A model generated the notes under the pieces. It was given only the letters and a program-made list of their open reading frames with translations. It had not been told where the DNA came from and ran no database searches. Shown here in pieces: positions 11,101 to 21,699 of a DNA stretch of 64,000 bases (within the stretch, counting starts at the first letter, position 1; each line of letters begins with the position of its first letter). Position numbers and translations under genes: made by a program. The stretch is from contig ML058439.1 in the NCBI GenBank assembly GCA_003013855.2, positions 310,001-374,000 of the forward strand, written 5' to 3'. The DNA is from Liriodendron chinense (taxonomy: Eukaryota; Streptophyta; Magnoliopsida; Magnoliales; Magnoliaceae).

Positions 11101-12284
11101 CACCACCATGCAAAAATTACCCATTTTTTTAGGATTAGATGATCCAGCCATCGGAAATCAAGTGGGCTTAGGAGAATCCCCTCCAGCCAACGTCACCTTA
11201 TGAGCCCAACTTTCTTCTTGTGATACTTGTGTTTTGTGCCCGTATTACTCATTGTTAGAATCTCATTGGCTCTTCAAATCATTACTGCCTTCTGAGAGGA
11301 AAAAGATAACAACAGACATAATCAATGAAACACCAAGCACAATAGGTGAAATGTGCCAAGCAACATGCTACACAGTGTAGTGGTGTCTTAAGTTGAGCAT
11401 GCACCTAAGACACAATGCAGAGTCGGTGTCTTAAGTTAAGCATGCACCTAAGACAATGCTAGCTTAAAAGAGATTGACCAATGATTGTGCACGCAATAAT
11501 AAGACCATGCATGAGGTAGAATTTTTAATCCACACTTGAACTTCAGCCTCTGAGACGGAAGTTGAGCTCCCATGAATGAAGAGGACTAGGCTAAAACTTA
11601 TTATTTCCATATATTTGGGTTGTTTGGGCATTCTAGATCGTTTATCAAGCTTAATTATTGTAAGTAGCATACGTTTGTAACCATGTCTAAGTAGAATATT
11701 ATAACCACCGTCCTAGATAGGCCATAACTCAAAAATTAGACTCATCCAGCAATCTTAACCATCTGATTTGTGCCTTCAAATAGATCGTTGAGAGGAATCA
11801 TCTTGTGTGTGACTTCGAATTGTTCAATTGGTATGTTAACCCATTGGATGTTGCTTCGAGCAGATTATTGAAATTGTCCACATCAAGTACATCAATCCAA
11901 TTGTTAACATTAGTTAATCAATTTGGGTATTAGTTATGGTCCATAAAAAAATCGGCCAAGTAATTTGATCGTACAAATCAGGTGCATCAACTAAACTATA
12001 GAAAGTATTGAATTTTCATGTATTGTTCATTCGCTGTCAAGGGCAGGCACTTCTCTAACCCAATAGGCGCCCAAAGCCTCAACCTCTGTGGCCCACACCA
12101 TATTCCATATGTAAATCTGAGCCACACCATTGTTCTGTACACAAACCTAGCCTGCCCCAAACGAAAGAGCTCTCATTGAACTGGGTGCCGTGCCTGACTT
12201 TTGGATTACGTTGAACCCTGGTCTCCGCCAGCTCATCTAATGAGCCCAAGACTCTGATTTACAATTGACTGACAACTTTGATGA
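11101..12284. other. Intergenic, no gene; small hairpin-forming tandem repeat at 11382-11455
   Basis: The only structure I see is GTGTCTTAAGTT(G/A)AGCATGCACC with TAAGACA, repeated at 11382 and 11427. In each copy GTGTCTTA can pair with TAAGACA(C). No supported frame or RNA gene. Confidence 0.6.
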
Positions 12285-12765
12285 AAGATACACATCAAGG
12301 TGTCCCCAGACACAAACCTATGGTTGACATCCCATCCTCATTGTTTCCTTTGGTGTGGTCCACTTGAGTAGTGAATCTGATTGGATTTTCCTCCCACGGC
12401 CCTAAATCCAGGACATAACCTGATGGACAGAATGGATAACATTGTGGGCCCATAGACCTTTAAGACTCACGCGTGTAAAATAGGGGAGCCACTCATCAAA
12501 GTAGTCACCATTTTGCAGATGCCTTGCCTTGCAAGTCGGGTCATCAGAGTAGTCACCATCTAGCACATGCCTTGCCTCACTAGTCCGGTCCAGCTAGGCG
12601 GCTATGTACATGAAAAATGAAAGACTGATAGAATTGAATGCCGGTCTACACACTCTTAGGCAGGTGTGCCCATCTCATTATTAGATGGTGGGCCTGATTC
12701 TTTGAGTCAAGGCATCTACACACGGTCAGGATTGCCTGATCAGCGGCTCCATCTCACCAAGATTG
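12285..12765 (+). repeat. Segmental duplicate, second copy (pairs with 10145-10620)
   Basis: Same block order as the first copy with scattered small indels. It carries a second AGTAGTCACC/GCCTTGCC unit internally (near 12505 and 12550). The direct orientation and intervening MITEs suggest an old local duplication rather than a transposon. Confidence 0.8.
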
Positions 12766-12861
12766 CTATGGTGCATGTCCCAACTGCATGCTATCATAGC
12801 GGTGTCTCTACTTGCTTCAATCCTGTTGTAAAGTTGCGGTAGACATTGTTATGAATGAAAG

Positions 12862-13225
12862 CCGATTGAGGCAGATGGAAGCTCAAGTGGACCATACCAT
12901 TGAAAGCAGTGGGGACAATGACACCCACCGTTGAAACCTTCCTAAGGCCCCCCACGATGTTTATTCACCATCCAATCTGTTCATAAGGTCATACAGACCT
13001 AGATGAAGTGAAAACTAAAAAATCGGCTTATACAAAACTTCTGTGGCCCCAAAAAGTTTTTAAGGGAAGGCGTTAAATCCCATCTGCTTTCAGTGGTGTT
13101 GTCCACTTGAGCTCGGAATCTGCCTCATTTTTGGGCCATGCGCTAAAATGATCTCACAAATTGTAGAGTGTAGAAATAACACATAAATCATGGTGTGGCC
13201 CACAGAAATTGATGATCTCAACACA
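12862..13225. mobile_element. Fold-back MITE, copy i, left end truncated
   Basis: Begins inside the left arm at GAGGCAGATGGAAGCTCAAG and runs to the right arm ATAACACATAAATCATGG with GGCCCACAG. The central landmarks CCATCCAATCTGTTCATAAGG and CAAAACTTCTGTGGCCCC are present. Confidence 0.75.
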
Positions 13226-14020
13226 CCACTGAGGTCAGTGGTGTGACACACCACGCTTCCGTTATGAATATGGAAAGCAGTGCTATGAATCTAAAGCCAC
13301 ATGGATCATGGCCCACGTGGAATGATTGAATCTGGACCACCCATCTGACCTAGCAATCTTAACAACCAAATCATTTGACCACCATTTTTGGATCCTTGCC
13401 ATCCATTGAGACAACCAACATTGTTAGATCTGGGCTGTCCATCTAGACTCCATAAACATACGACCGAGCAGATGATTTAGACTTCGCAATTTCCACTAAG
13501 GATTTTTGGGCAGACAGATGTAATCCATCTACTTAGATGACATAAACACTAGATCCTTGCCTTTCAAACAGAATGATTTTATTTGTGGTAGTTCTAGGCA
13601 ATCAATTCCGAACTAAGTCATAGCTGTCCAATCTAGGACCCTTGGCACACCAATCCATTTACATGACTAAAAGGACAATCTCTAAAGTTGCTTAATTATT
13701 TAAAGAGATAAAACCTCCATGAAAGATGATTAAATGGGATAAATGCACCTCTAGACCATGAAAAGTGATGACATAATGGCTATTAACCCTACCATCTTCC
13801 CCTCTACTAGTTCTTTCCGTCATTACACTCCTTCCGTCGTCTCATTAAACCCATCTCAACCACCATTATTGAATCTTCTAGTCACTAATTTATCCTCTCA
13901 AAGAAAAAGTAGATTATGATAGTATGAAAGCTATTTAGGTAAGGACCATCAAAAGGTACTCGACATTCATTACCCACTCTGTGGGCCTCCCCTTTCTATT
14001 GACTATTCAATTTGGACACA
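13226..14020. other. Intergenic, no gene seen
   Basis: No frame, RNA gene or paired repeat supported. The block at 13880-13945 (TCACTAATTTATCCTCTC, AAAAAGTAGATTATGATAG) has a loose relative at 14535-14665 on the other side of MITE copy j. Confidence 0.55.
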
Positions 14021-14514
14021 GATTGGGTACTACCCCCATCAGGACCTAGCTAAAGACAGGCGGTCCTGTCAAGGGCTCTGTGGGGCCCACCATGATGTAT
14101 ATTTTTTATCCACACCGTCTATCTATTTTGGCATATCTTTTTAGGGTCAAATGAACCACACCACATGAAGTAGTGGGGGATTGACCTCCTACCATTGAAA
14201 ACTTCCTATTACCCGTTGTGATGTTTATTTACCATCCAACCTGTTAATAAGGTCACATTGACTTGGATTAAGGGTAATGATAAATATCAACTTGATCCAA
14301 GACTTTCTGTGGCCCTAAAGAAGTTCTCAATTATAGGCTTTCCCTCCCCACTACTTTTTGTGGTGTGGACCATTTTTGGGCTCATGCCATAAAATGATCT
14401 TTCAAATTGATGGACAGTGTGGATAGAACATATACATCATAGTGGGCCCCACAAAGCTCCTCACAGGACTGCCCGTCTCTAACTAGGTCCTAGTGGGGGT
14501 TGTACCCAATTTGC
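14021..14514. mobile_element. Fold-back MITE, copy j, with long terminal inverted repeats
   Basis: The left end GATTGGGTACTACCCCCATC, then AGGACCTAGCTAAAGACAGG, pairs with the right end CTAACTAGGTCCTAGTGGGG, then GTTGTACCCAATTTG. The paired outer segment is about 85 bp per side and leads into the usual GGGCCCACCATGATGTATAT arms. Its outer TIR differs from copy c, so arms are conserved while outermost ends are exchanged or diverged. Confidence 0.82.
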
Positions 14515-14785
14515 GTGCCTTTACTTTTCTCCTCTTTTTGAGGAAAAAGTTAGTCATGGTAGCATGGAAAGATATTAAGGTAGTGACCCATTGTCACCTC
14601 GTAAATCCCACTATCTTTTCCTATACAATTAAGCCTTGAAGTCACTATTTTGTCCCCTACATTATTGGTCTTCATGTCATTACCTATACCTCGGCCATTA
14701 CCATCCGTATCCCTTTAAATTATTACTTTTCCCTGAAATTACGGTTTTACCGCGAGTAAAGATACTTGGAGATATGCCTAAAGTC

Positions 14786-14788
14786 CGG

Positions 14789-14828
<40 letters not shown>

Positions 14829-15418
14829 GAATGGGACTTTTGAAATATTCTTGCTAATCTTAAAAATAGAATTGCATTCACACTTAAATTGACAATTACG
14901 AACTAGCAAATGAACAATTGATCAAACGGTTGATAGGCATGATAGTACTAATCACTCAAATATGGCATATGAGCATTTTGTCTAATAATAGATAAGCATT
15001 CAGATAAGCATTAATAGATAAGACAATAATTGACAAAATGCATTCACCATATTACACAAGATATATAGTGGTTTGACGATGAGTCTACTTCACTCCCAGT
15101 TCAAGTGCTCAACTCCTTTGAGCACACCGGCATTTACTATTGGAGGTTTTAAATGAGGTTCACCTCTCAACCTTTACAACCTACCCAAGGACTAATCCTA
15201 CACAAGGATTACACACGTATTCCCCCGTGTCGGAGGCCTACCCAAGGACTTCCAAATCCTATACAAGGACACACATGTCTTACTCAAGGACAACACCGAG
15301 ATTGGGTCACAATCTCTAAACCCCAGTCTTCGAGATTGGGTCAATCTCAACAAAAAGGGGAATCAAATAATGGACTCTATAATTTTAACTACTTACAGGA
15401 GATGAGTCCTGATAAGCT
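14786..15418 (-). mobile_element. Family-B element fragment (copy B3) with a 35-nt G run
   Basis: It matches the body of family B (28480-30438): the G-rich GTTGAATGGGAC start, then TATATAGTGGTTTGAC, GTTCAAGTGCTCAACTCC, CTTTGAGCACACCGGCATT and the CCAAGGAC repeats. The G tract that is six or seven G in other copies is expanded to 35 here (14792-14826). It ends where MITE copy k begins, so it is truncated; the palindrome cassette and far end are missing. Confidence 0.75.
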
Positions 15419-15905
15419 TAACTCAGTTGGGCCCACCTAGAATGTATGTGCTTTATCTATTCCGTCCATATGTTTTTACAGCTCATTTTAGTGGTTGAGC
15501 CCAAAATTTAAGCATGTCCAAATCTCAAGTGGACCATGCCACGGAAAACAGTGGGAATAATGATTTCCACCGTTGAAACCTTCCCAGGCCCTACAGTGAT
15601 GTTTATTTGTCATCCAACCTGTTCATAAGATGACATGGATATGGATGAATGGAAAACACAAATATCAGCTTGATCCAAAACTTCTGTGTCCTCTGAAAAT
15701 TTTTCAATGGTAGAAATTCAGTTCACACTTTTCTTGTGGTGTGGTCCACTTTAGACTTTGATATGCTTTATTTTTTGGCACCATACCTAAAATTTTCTGT
15801 TAAGATGGATGGACGGAGTGAATAAAATATATAAATCACCGTGGGCCTACAGAGTTTACTCCGCTAGCGGCGTGCGGAGTTACCCAGTACGCAATCTGCT
15901 TCCGG
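15419..15905. mobile_element. Fold-back MITE, copy k (near-duplicate of 16808-17300)
   Basis: Starts ACTCAGTTGGGCCCACC and ends near CTCCGCTAGCGGCGTGCGGAG. The sequence is almost the same as copy n at 16808-17300, down to CATATGTTTTTACAGCTC and TTTTCTTGTGGTGTGG, so one derives from the other or both transposed recently. Confidence 0.85.
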
Positions 15906-15985
15906 TGACGATAACTCACTTTATTCATCATTCACATCTTGGTACACCTACGTCTGGACCTGATTTGTGAGACAAGGGTGTGGAC

Positions 15986-16210
15986 GGACGCGGATATCCT
16001 GCGAAAGCCTTGCGCAGTAAGTTCCTGCGCTGGGAACCAAGGTGGGCCCCACAGTGATGTTTTTGGATAAATCACCCCGTCGATCCGTTCATCTGTTCAT
16101 CTGTTTTGCCAAAATGGATGGACGGGGTGGATTTATCAAAACACATCGCTGTGGCCCCACCTTGGTTCCCAGAACTTCCCGCGGAAGGCTTTCGCAGGAA
16201 ATCCGCGTCC
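15986..16210. mobile_element. Minimal hairpin MITE, copy l (225 bp, nearly all inverted repeat)
   Basis: GGACGCGGATATCCTGCGAA at 15986 pairs with the reverse complement of TTCGCAGGAAATCCGCGTCC ending at 16210. The inner arms GGAACCAAGGTGGGCCCCAC and GTGGCCCCACCTTGGTTCC also pair. The spacer is only about 20 bp around 16095-16110. It keeps the arms of the larger family but none of its centre. Confidence 0.85.
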
Positions 16211-16318
16211 GACAAAGTGGTGACCGCCTGATTAGTGGTTGTCGTATAGAGCTTCTCATCAGACAATCATTATAACGTACATGCGTTGGCTAAAAAGACC
16301 AAGCCCATCTTAATATGG

Positions 16319-16640
16319 GACTCGGATTGCCTGCGAAACCCTGTTCCATGAAGTTCCTGTGCTCCAAAGGTGGGTGTGATATTTGTGAGAAATCCATCTT
16401 GTTCATCCGTTTTGCCACAACAGTAAAAGGTCTACGTATGGAAATACCTACACTTGAAACTCCCAGAGGTCCACCGTGATGTTTATATGCCGCCCATACT
16501 GTTCATAAGGTCACTTCGCTGAGATGAACTGAAAACATAAAAATATTAACCGAATCCAAAGCTTCTGTGGCCCAAAGAATGTTTTAACGGTTGACATTCA
16601 ATCCTGATTGTTTCCGGTGGTGCAGCCCAATTGAGTTTTA
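16319..16640. mobile_element. Fold-back MITE, copy m, right arm missing
   Basis: The left end CTCGGATTGCCTGCGAAACC and the GGAAACTTCCTG-type inner arm are present, with CCACCGTGATGTTTATATGC and CGGTGGTGCAGCCCAATTGAG. It stops before the right arm. Sequence at 16640-16680 resembles the reverse complement of the 12610-12650 region. Confidence 0.6.
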
Positions 16641-16807
16641 GATGTGGTGATCGTCATTCAATTCTATCAATTATTCATTTCCCGTACACGAGTGACCCAC
16701 GCAAGTACGTCCTCTGCCCGAATTATGAGACACGGCTTCTAGGTCATCTGCCCGAAGTATGAGACACGGCTTCTACAAAGTGCCGACTGAATCGGATCTT
16801 ATCGTGC

Positions 16808-17300
16808 GGAGTAAACTCAGTTGGGCCCACCTAGAATGTATGTGCTTTATCTATTCCGTCCATATGTTTTTACAGCTCATTTTAGTGGTTGAGCCCAAAA
16901 TTTAAGCATGTCCAAATCTTAAGTGGACCATGCCACGGAAAACAGTGGGAATAATGATTTCCACCGTTGAAACCTTCCCAGGCCCTACAGTGATGTTTAT
17001 TTGTCATCTAACCTGTTCATATGATCACATGGATATGGATGAAGGGAAAACACAAATATCAGCTTGATCCAAAACTTCTGTGCCCTCTGAAAATTTTTCA
17101 ATGGTAGACATTCAGTTCACACTTTTCTTGTGGTGTGGTCCACTTTAGATTTTGATATGCTTCATTTTTTTGCATCATACCTAAATTTTCTGTTAAGATG
17201 GATGGACGGAGTGGATAAAATATGTAAATCACTGTGGGCCCCACAGAGTTTTCTACGCACGCTAGCGTGCGGAGTTACTCAGTAGGCAATCCGCTTCCAG
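16808..17300. mobile_element. Fold-back MITE, copy n, directly upstream of the intact RLP gene
   Basis: Near-duplicate of copy k. Its right end holds the perfect 16-bp palindrome CGCACGCTAGCGTGCG at 17256-17271, about 120 bp from the RLP TATA box. It therefore forms the distal promoter of that gene. Confidence 0.85.
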
Positions 17301-17333
17301 TGCCGACCGCACTACGAGTGGTTCTCATGTTTC

Positions 17334-17350
17334 ACGCGTGTGGCACGCGT
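17334..17350 (+). promoter_or_regulatory. Two CGCG boxes (ACGCGT) upstream of the intact RLP gene
   Basis: ACGCGT occurs at 17334-17339 and 17345-17350, about 40-55 bp upstream of the TATA box. The first lies within CACGCGTG. ACGCGT fits the CGCG-box consensus bound by plant CAMTA (calmodulin-binding) factors, which are known to act on defence genes. Occupancy here is inference. Confidence 0.45.
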
Positions 17351-17388
17351 ATGGATGGGAAACCGAGTGGAAATTTCTTCCTTCTGTG

Positions 17389-17398
17389 TATATAAATA
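17389..17398 (+). promoter_or_regulatory. TATA box of the intact RLP gene
   Basis: TATATAAATA. Transcription would normally begin about 30 bp downstream, near 17420-17430. That places the ATG at 17405 upstream of the transcript and favours the ATG at 17444 as the real start. Confidence 0.75.
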
Positions 17399-17443
17399 CC
17401 TGTAATGCTTTCTCTTCCTACACATCCCAAATCCCGAATACCA

Positions 17444-20400
17444 ATGGCTCTCCTCTCTTCTAAAAACCCATTATTTCTCATCGTCTGCCTTGTCTTCTGC
17501 TCCCTCTCTTCTAAAAGTCCGTCTTTTGTCTTTGCAAGTACCCAACAATGCAACCATCATCACTTCTCTGCTTTGTTACACCTCAAGCGTGGTTTTCACT
17601 TCAATGATTCCAGCTTCTCTACTCTCCCCTCATGGAATTCAAACAATACCGATTGCTGCTCTTGGGAAGGCATCACGTGCGATGCAGCCACTGGTCACGT
17701 GATCAGCCTCGACCTTAGTAGCCTCAATATCTTTGGTCGAATTGATTTTGAAAGCCTCTTTCATCTTCGGAGCCTGCAGAAGCTCAACCTCGCTTACAAT
17801 GAGTTTGATGGCTCTCCAATCCCTTCTGGGTTTGAGCAGCTCACCAGTTTGACCCATCTCAACCTCTCTTGGTTGTATTTTTATGGCCAAATCCCGCTGG
17901 AAATCTCCCGCTTGACCACTTTGGTTTCTCTCGATCTATCTTACAATCGATATTTCGATGGACCATACATGGAAAACCTGAAACTCGAAAACCCAACCAT
18001 GGGAGCACTCGTCCAAAACCTGTCGAGTCTGAGAGAGCTGTATCTCGACAGGGTAGCCATCTTAGCACAGGGGAGTGAGTGGGCCAGGGCCTTATTCTTG
18101 CCACTCCCTCGTCTCCACAAGTTGAGCCTACAAGATTGTGGTCTTTCAGACTCCATGTATTCTTCCCTTTCACAGCTCCATTTCTTATCTGAACTCGACC
18201 TCAGCTATAATTCTCTCCCCTCTGCAGTGCCCAACTTCCCAGGGAGCCTCCGCAGGTTGATCTTAAAAGGTTGTGGTCTTTCTGGCCCCATCCATTCTTC
18301 CCTTTCACAGCTCCATTTCTTATCTGAACTCGACCTCAGCTTTAACAATCTCTCCTCTCCAGTGCCCAGTTTCACAAGGAGGCTCCGCAAGTTGATCTTA
18401 AAAGAATGTGGTCTTTCAGGCTCCATCCATTCCTCCCTTTCACAACTCCATTTCTTATCTGAACTCGACCTCAGTGGAAACAATCTCTCTTCTGCAGTGC
18501 CCAGCTTCATAGGGAACTTCTCTTCCTTAACGTCACTGCGACTTGAAGGCTGTGAATTGCATGGAAAATTCCCCGAGAGTATTTTCCAGCTGCCAACCCT
18601 TCAAATCCTTGACATTTCAAACAATCCACTTCTGACCGGCTATTTGCCAGAATTCCCTCAAAACAATACTCTACAGCAATTGATCCTATCAAGCACGGGA
18701 TTTTCAGGAAAGGTACCATATTCGCTCAATAATCTCTTATTCTTGACTCGATTGGACCTCAGCAATTGCAATTTGTCTGGATCATTACCATCCTCACTTT
18801 GGAACCTTACCAAACTGCAGTACTTGGATCTTTCAAACAATAGATTGACCGGCCCAATTCCTTCATGTGGAGACGAGCTTCACAATCTCAAAGAGATAAT
18901 CTTATGGAATAATTTGCTTAATGGGACCATTCCGTCATCTTTGTTTTCCCTCCCATCATTAAAAAAGCTGGGTCTCTCAATTAACCAACTTAGTGGTCAA
19001 CTTGGGGAGTTCAAAAATGCCTCTTCTTCGCAGTTGGAGGAAATCTATTTGGATTACAATAACTTGCAGGGGATGATACCGAGAGATATCTTTCAACTAA
19101 TGAAGCTTCGACTGCTTTACATTTCTTTCAACAATTTCAGTGGTGTTGTAGAACTGGGCTTATTTCAAAACTTCAAAAGCCTTAACATTCTTGATCTCTC
19201 TGATAACAACTTGTCAGTCCAAGATGGTGGTGGTAATTCCACCTTTGTCTCCTTCCCTCAGTTTGAAATTTTGCGGTTGCGTTCTTCCAACATCAGCTCA
19301 TTTCCAAATTTCTTGAGAAATCAAGAGCAGTTGAGTCAATTGGACCTTTCCAACAATAAAATTAGTGGTGAAATACCCAAATGGATATGGGAGGTTGGAA
19401 ATGGGTCTTTAAACTCTTTAAATCTTTCTCACAATGTTCTGCAGGGAATAGAACCATCTCCCTACCTTTCGTTGAGTGCCTTGAGCATTCTTGACCTTAG
19501 CTTCAACATGCTAAAAGGGTCACTTCCAATCCCATCACCCTCCATCTTTTTCTTTTCAGTTTCCAACAATAGACTCTATGGAGAAATCCCTCAATCAATT
19601 TGCAATGCAACATACCTAACGGTCCTTGACTTATCTTACAATCACTTCATCGGTCGGATTCCACATTGTTTGGGTGAGATTAGTGATGCCCTTAGCGTGT
19701 TGAATCTTCAAGGAAATGCTTTCAATGGCATCTTCCTTCAGACATTTAAAGAGGGATGTAACATACAAACACTTGATCTCAGTCAAAATCAATTAGAAGG
19801 CCAAGTGCCGACATCTTTGGCCAATTGCAAAATCTTGGAGGTATTAAACGTTGGAAACAATCAAATAAATGACACCTTCCCTTCATGGATAGAAGCTTTG
19901 CCTCATTTGCGTGTTCTTGTCTTAAAATCCAACAAATTTCATGGCCCCATTACACCTCCACAAACAAATCAGAGCTTCCCAATGTTGCAGATCATTGATC
20001 TCTCATCTAATAGTTTTATGGGTGGGTTGCCATCAAATATGTTTGAGAGTTGGAAGGCAATGATGGAGGAGGACAAATCTCAATCTAAGTTCCTTGGTAG
20101 AACCCTTACTCGAGGAGGGAATATGTTATACTATCAAGACACAGTGGTAGTAACGATTAAAGGAGTACAAAGGGAACTTACAAAGATCCTAACCATCTTC
20201 ACAACAGTTGATCTTTCAAACAACTATTTTCAAGGGGATATTCCAAAATCTATAGGGATTCTCAAGTCGCTCCGTCTGCTTAATATGTCGCACAATGGTT
20301 TCACAGGCCAAATTCCAACATCACTTGAGAATCTAACGGTGCTCGAGTCGTTAGATCTCTCACAAAACATTATCTCAGGGGAGATCCATTGGCAGCTGAC

Positions 20401-20767
20401 AGAGCTAACATTCCTTGCAGTGTTAAATCTTTCGCACAACCTCCTGGTGGGAAAAATACCACAAAGACAACAATTTCTTACATTTAGCAATGAATCATTC
20501 AAAGGGAATTTGGGATTGTGTGGACCTCCACTATCGAGAAAATGCGAAGATGCCAAGAGTACACCACCACCTGCTCTGTCAACATTAAAATCTGAAAGGA
20601 AATACGATTGGGACTTAATGTGGATAGGATTTGGAGTTGGACATGGAGTAGGAGTGGGAATGCTTTTCTGGACTCTAGCACTTTGGAGGAAGGGAAGGAG
20701 AGAATTCTATATATTTATTGATAGAATACTTTCCATGATTTTTCCTTCCATGGTGTTTGCTAAATAG
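17444..20767 (+). CDS. Intact LRR receptor-like protein (RLP), cell-surface receptor without kinase
   Basis: Single uninterrupted frame of 1107 residues. Residues 1 to about 31 are a signal peptide (MALLSSKNPLFLIVCLVF). The LRR N-cap with paired cysteines (CCSWEGITCD) follows, then roughly 30 extracellular LRRs with GxIP/LxGxxP cores and many N-glycosylation sites. A non-LRR island lies near 867-915 (EEDKSQSKFLGR...TVVVTIKGVQREL), then the last LRRs, a C-cap (CGPPLSRKCED), an acidic linker and one transmembrane helix near 1058-1082 (GFGVGHGVGVGMLFW) with a short basic tail. This is the layout of Cf/RLP-type immune and developmental receptors, which signal through SOBIR1-like partners; the ligand is unknown. 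The start at 17444 is chosen because it matches the decayed paralogue (2009-5110) and lies 46 bp past the TATA box. Residues about 230-345 hold three near-identical ~46-residue units (138-141 bp apart in DNA), prone to unequal exchange. Confidence 0.95.
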   Translation: MALLSSKNPLFLIVCLVFCSLSSKSPSFVFASTQQCNHHHFSALLHLKRGFHFNDSSFSTLPSWNSNNTDCCSWEGITCDAATGHVISLDLSSLNIFGRIDFESLFHLRSLQKLNLAYNEFDGSPIPSGFEQLTSLTHLNLSWLYFYGQIPLEISRLTTLVSLDLSYNRYFDGPYMENLKLENPTMGALVQNLSSLRELYLDRVAILAQGSEWARALFLPLPRLHKLSLQDCGLSDSMYSSLSQLHFLSELDLSYNSLPSAVPNFPGSLRRLILKGCGLSGPIHSSLSQLHFLSELDLSFNNLSSPVPSFTRRLRKLILKECGLSGSIHSSLSQLHFLSELDLSGNNLSSAVPSFIGNFSSLTSLRLEGCELHGKFPESIFQLPTLQILDISNNPLLTGYLPEFPQNNTLQQLILSSTGFSGKVPYSLNNLLFLTRLDLSNCNLSGSLPSSLWNLTKLQYLDLSNNRLTGPIPSCGDELHNLKEIILWNNLLNGTIPSSLFSLPSLKKLGLSINQLSGQLGEFKNASSSQLEEIYLDYNNLQGMIPRDIFQLMKLRLLYISFNNFSGVVELGLFQNFKSLNILDLSDNNLSVQDGGGNSTFVSFPQFEILRLRSSNISSFPNFLRNQEQLSQLDLSNNKISGEIPKWIWEVGNGSLNSLNLSHNVLQGIEPSPYLSLSALSILDLSFNMLKGSLPIPSPSIFFFSVSNNRLYGEIPQSICNATYLTVLDLSYNHFIGRIPHCLGEISDALSVLNLQGNAFNGIFLQTFKEGCNIQTLDLSQNQLEGQVPTSLANCKILEVLNVGNNQINDTFPSWIEALPHLRVLVLKSNKFHGPITPPQTNQSFPMLQIIDLSSNSFMGGLPSNMFESWKAMMEEDKSQSKFLGRTLTRGGNMLYYQDTVVVTIKGVQRELTKILTIFTTVDLSNNYFQGDIPKSIGILKSLRLLNMSHNGFTGQIPTSLENLTVLESLDLSQNIISGEIHWQLTELTFLAVLNLSHNLLVGKIPQRQQFLTFSNESFKGNLGLCGPPLSRKCEDAKSTPPPALSTLKSERKYDWDLMWIGFGVGHGVGVGMLFWTLALWRKGRREFYIFIDRILSMIFPSMVFAK

Positions 20768-21036
20768 CGACAAAGTCCACATGCGTGTAAAGCCATGCCC
20801 ATCCATATGCACGCTTGTGGGATCTGCAATTTTATATTAGGTGGGCCATCATTTAGATTTTCTGTCCTAACATCAGGTTGTTTTACTCCTCCTCTGGGAA
20901 TGCATGACCAGATGTTTTTGTTGTTTCCTCTTTTTTTGTAATTTGTGTATTTGGCTTGATTTAGCTTTATGATGTGTGGCAGTTGTTTCTTGTGTTTGCA
21001 CCTACAATAATGGCTGTAAAGAATCATTTTCAAATC

Positions 21037-21089
21037 AATAAAATTACAGGTGGTGTGCTCCCACCTTTCTGTAAAAAAAAAAAAAAAAA
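21037..21089 (+). terminator. Poly(A) signal and A17 tract after the RLP gene
   Basis: AATAAA at 21037-21042 is followed 31 bp later by 17 consecutive A (21073-21089). The signal is at a normal distance from a cleavage site. A genomic A run exactly there is unusual; see findings. Confidence 0.6.
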
Positions 21090-21699
21090 GTTTCACATTT
21101 TAGACTACTCTAGTCTCTTTTTTATCCTTCTTTCTTTACAATAGTCTAACAAATGTGGGCTAAACAAGCATTCAGATGAAGAAGAGTGGTGTTTTTCTTA
21201 TTATATATTTTTATATTCGGTATTTGTTGATGATCACACACATAGAGTTCTATGTATGTAGTGTATAAGAGTAATCACTTGCTACTATGTGGTGATTTTT
21301 GAGCTGGAGATTTTATGATGCCAAAACATGTGTGGAAATGAGCATCTACTCTCAAGGCACAATAAGTAGTAGTTTTCTACATGCAAGGGGACACTTGGCC
21401 GGTCTAACCAAGTAAACTGGGTTGTGCATTAGGTTCATAACATATTTCATAGGCCACCATGTAAAAAATCCAACCAATAAGACAGTTCATATCATCTAAA
21501 CAATGCCTATTTAATGGACAATCAACATCACTTATGAGAAGGTAGGCCTATTCAGCAATGAGCCATCCATTTGTTATGCGCCCATCATGTACTGCTTACG
21601 GTTCTAAAGAATCAATTTTATAAAAAAATCCTAACCATCCCATCCAGGGTTTGGTAATAGATAAATATTAAAAAAATTGTCCCACATGGATGGATTAGA
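21090..21699. other. Intergenic, no gene seen
   Basis: AT-rich sequence with CCACCATG-like and GGTCTAACCAAG phrases. I see no supported frame, RNA gene or paired repeat. Confidence 0.55.

Noticed and set aside
17405..17443. Earlier ATG for the intact RLP, adding 13 residues
   Set aside because: It lies only 7 bp past the TATA box, upstream of the likely transcription start, and the added residues do not match the paralogue's start.
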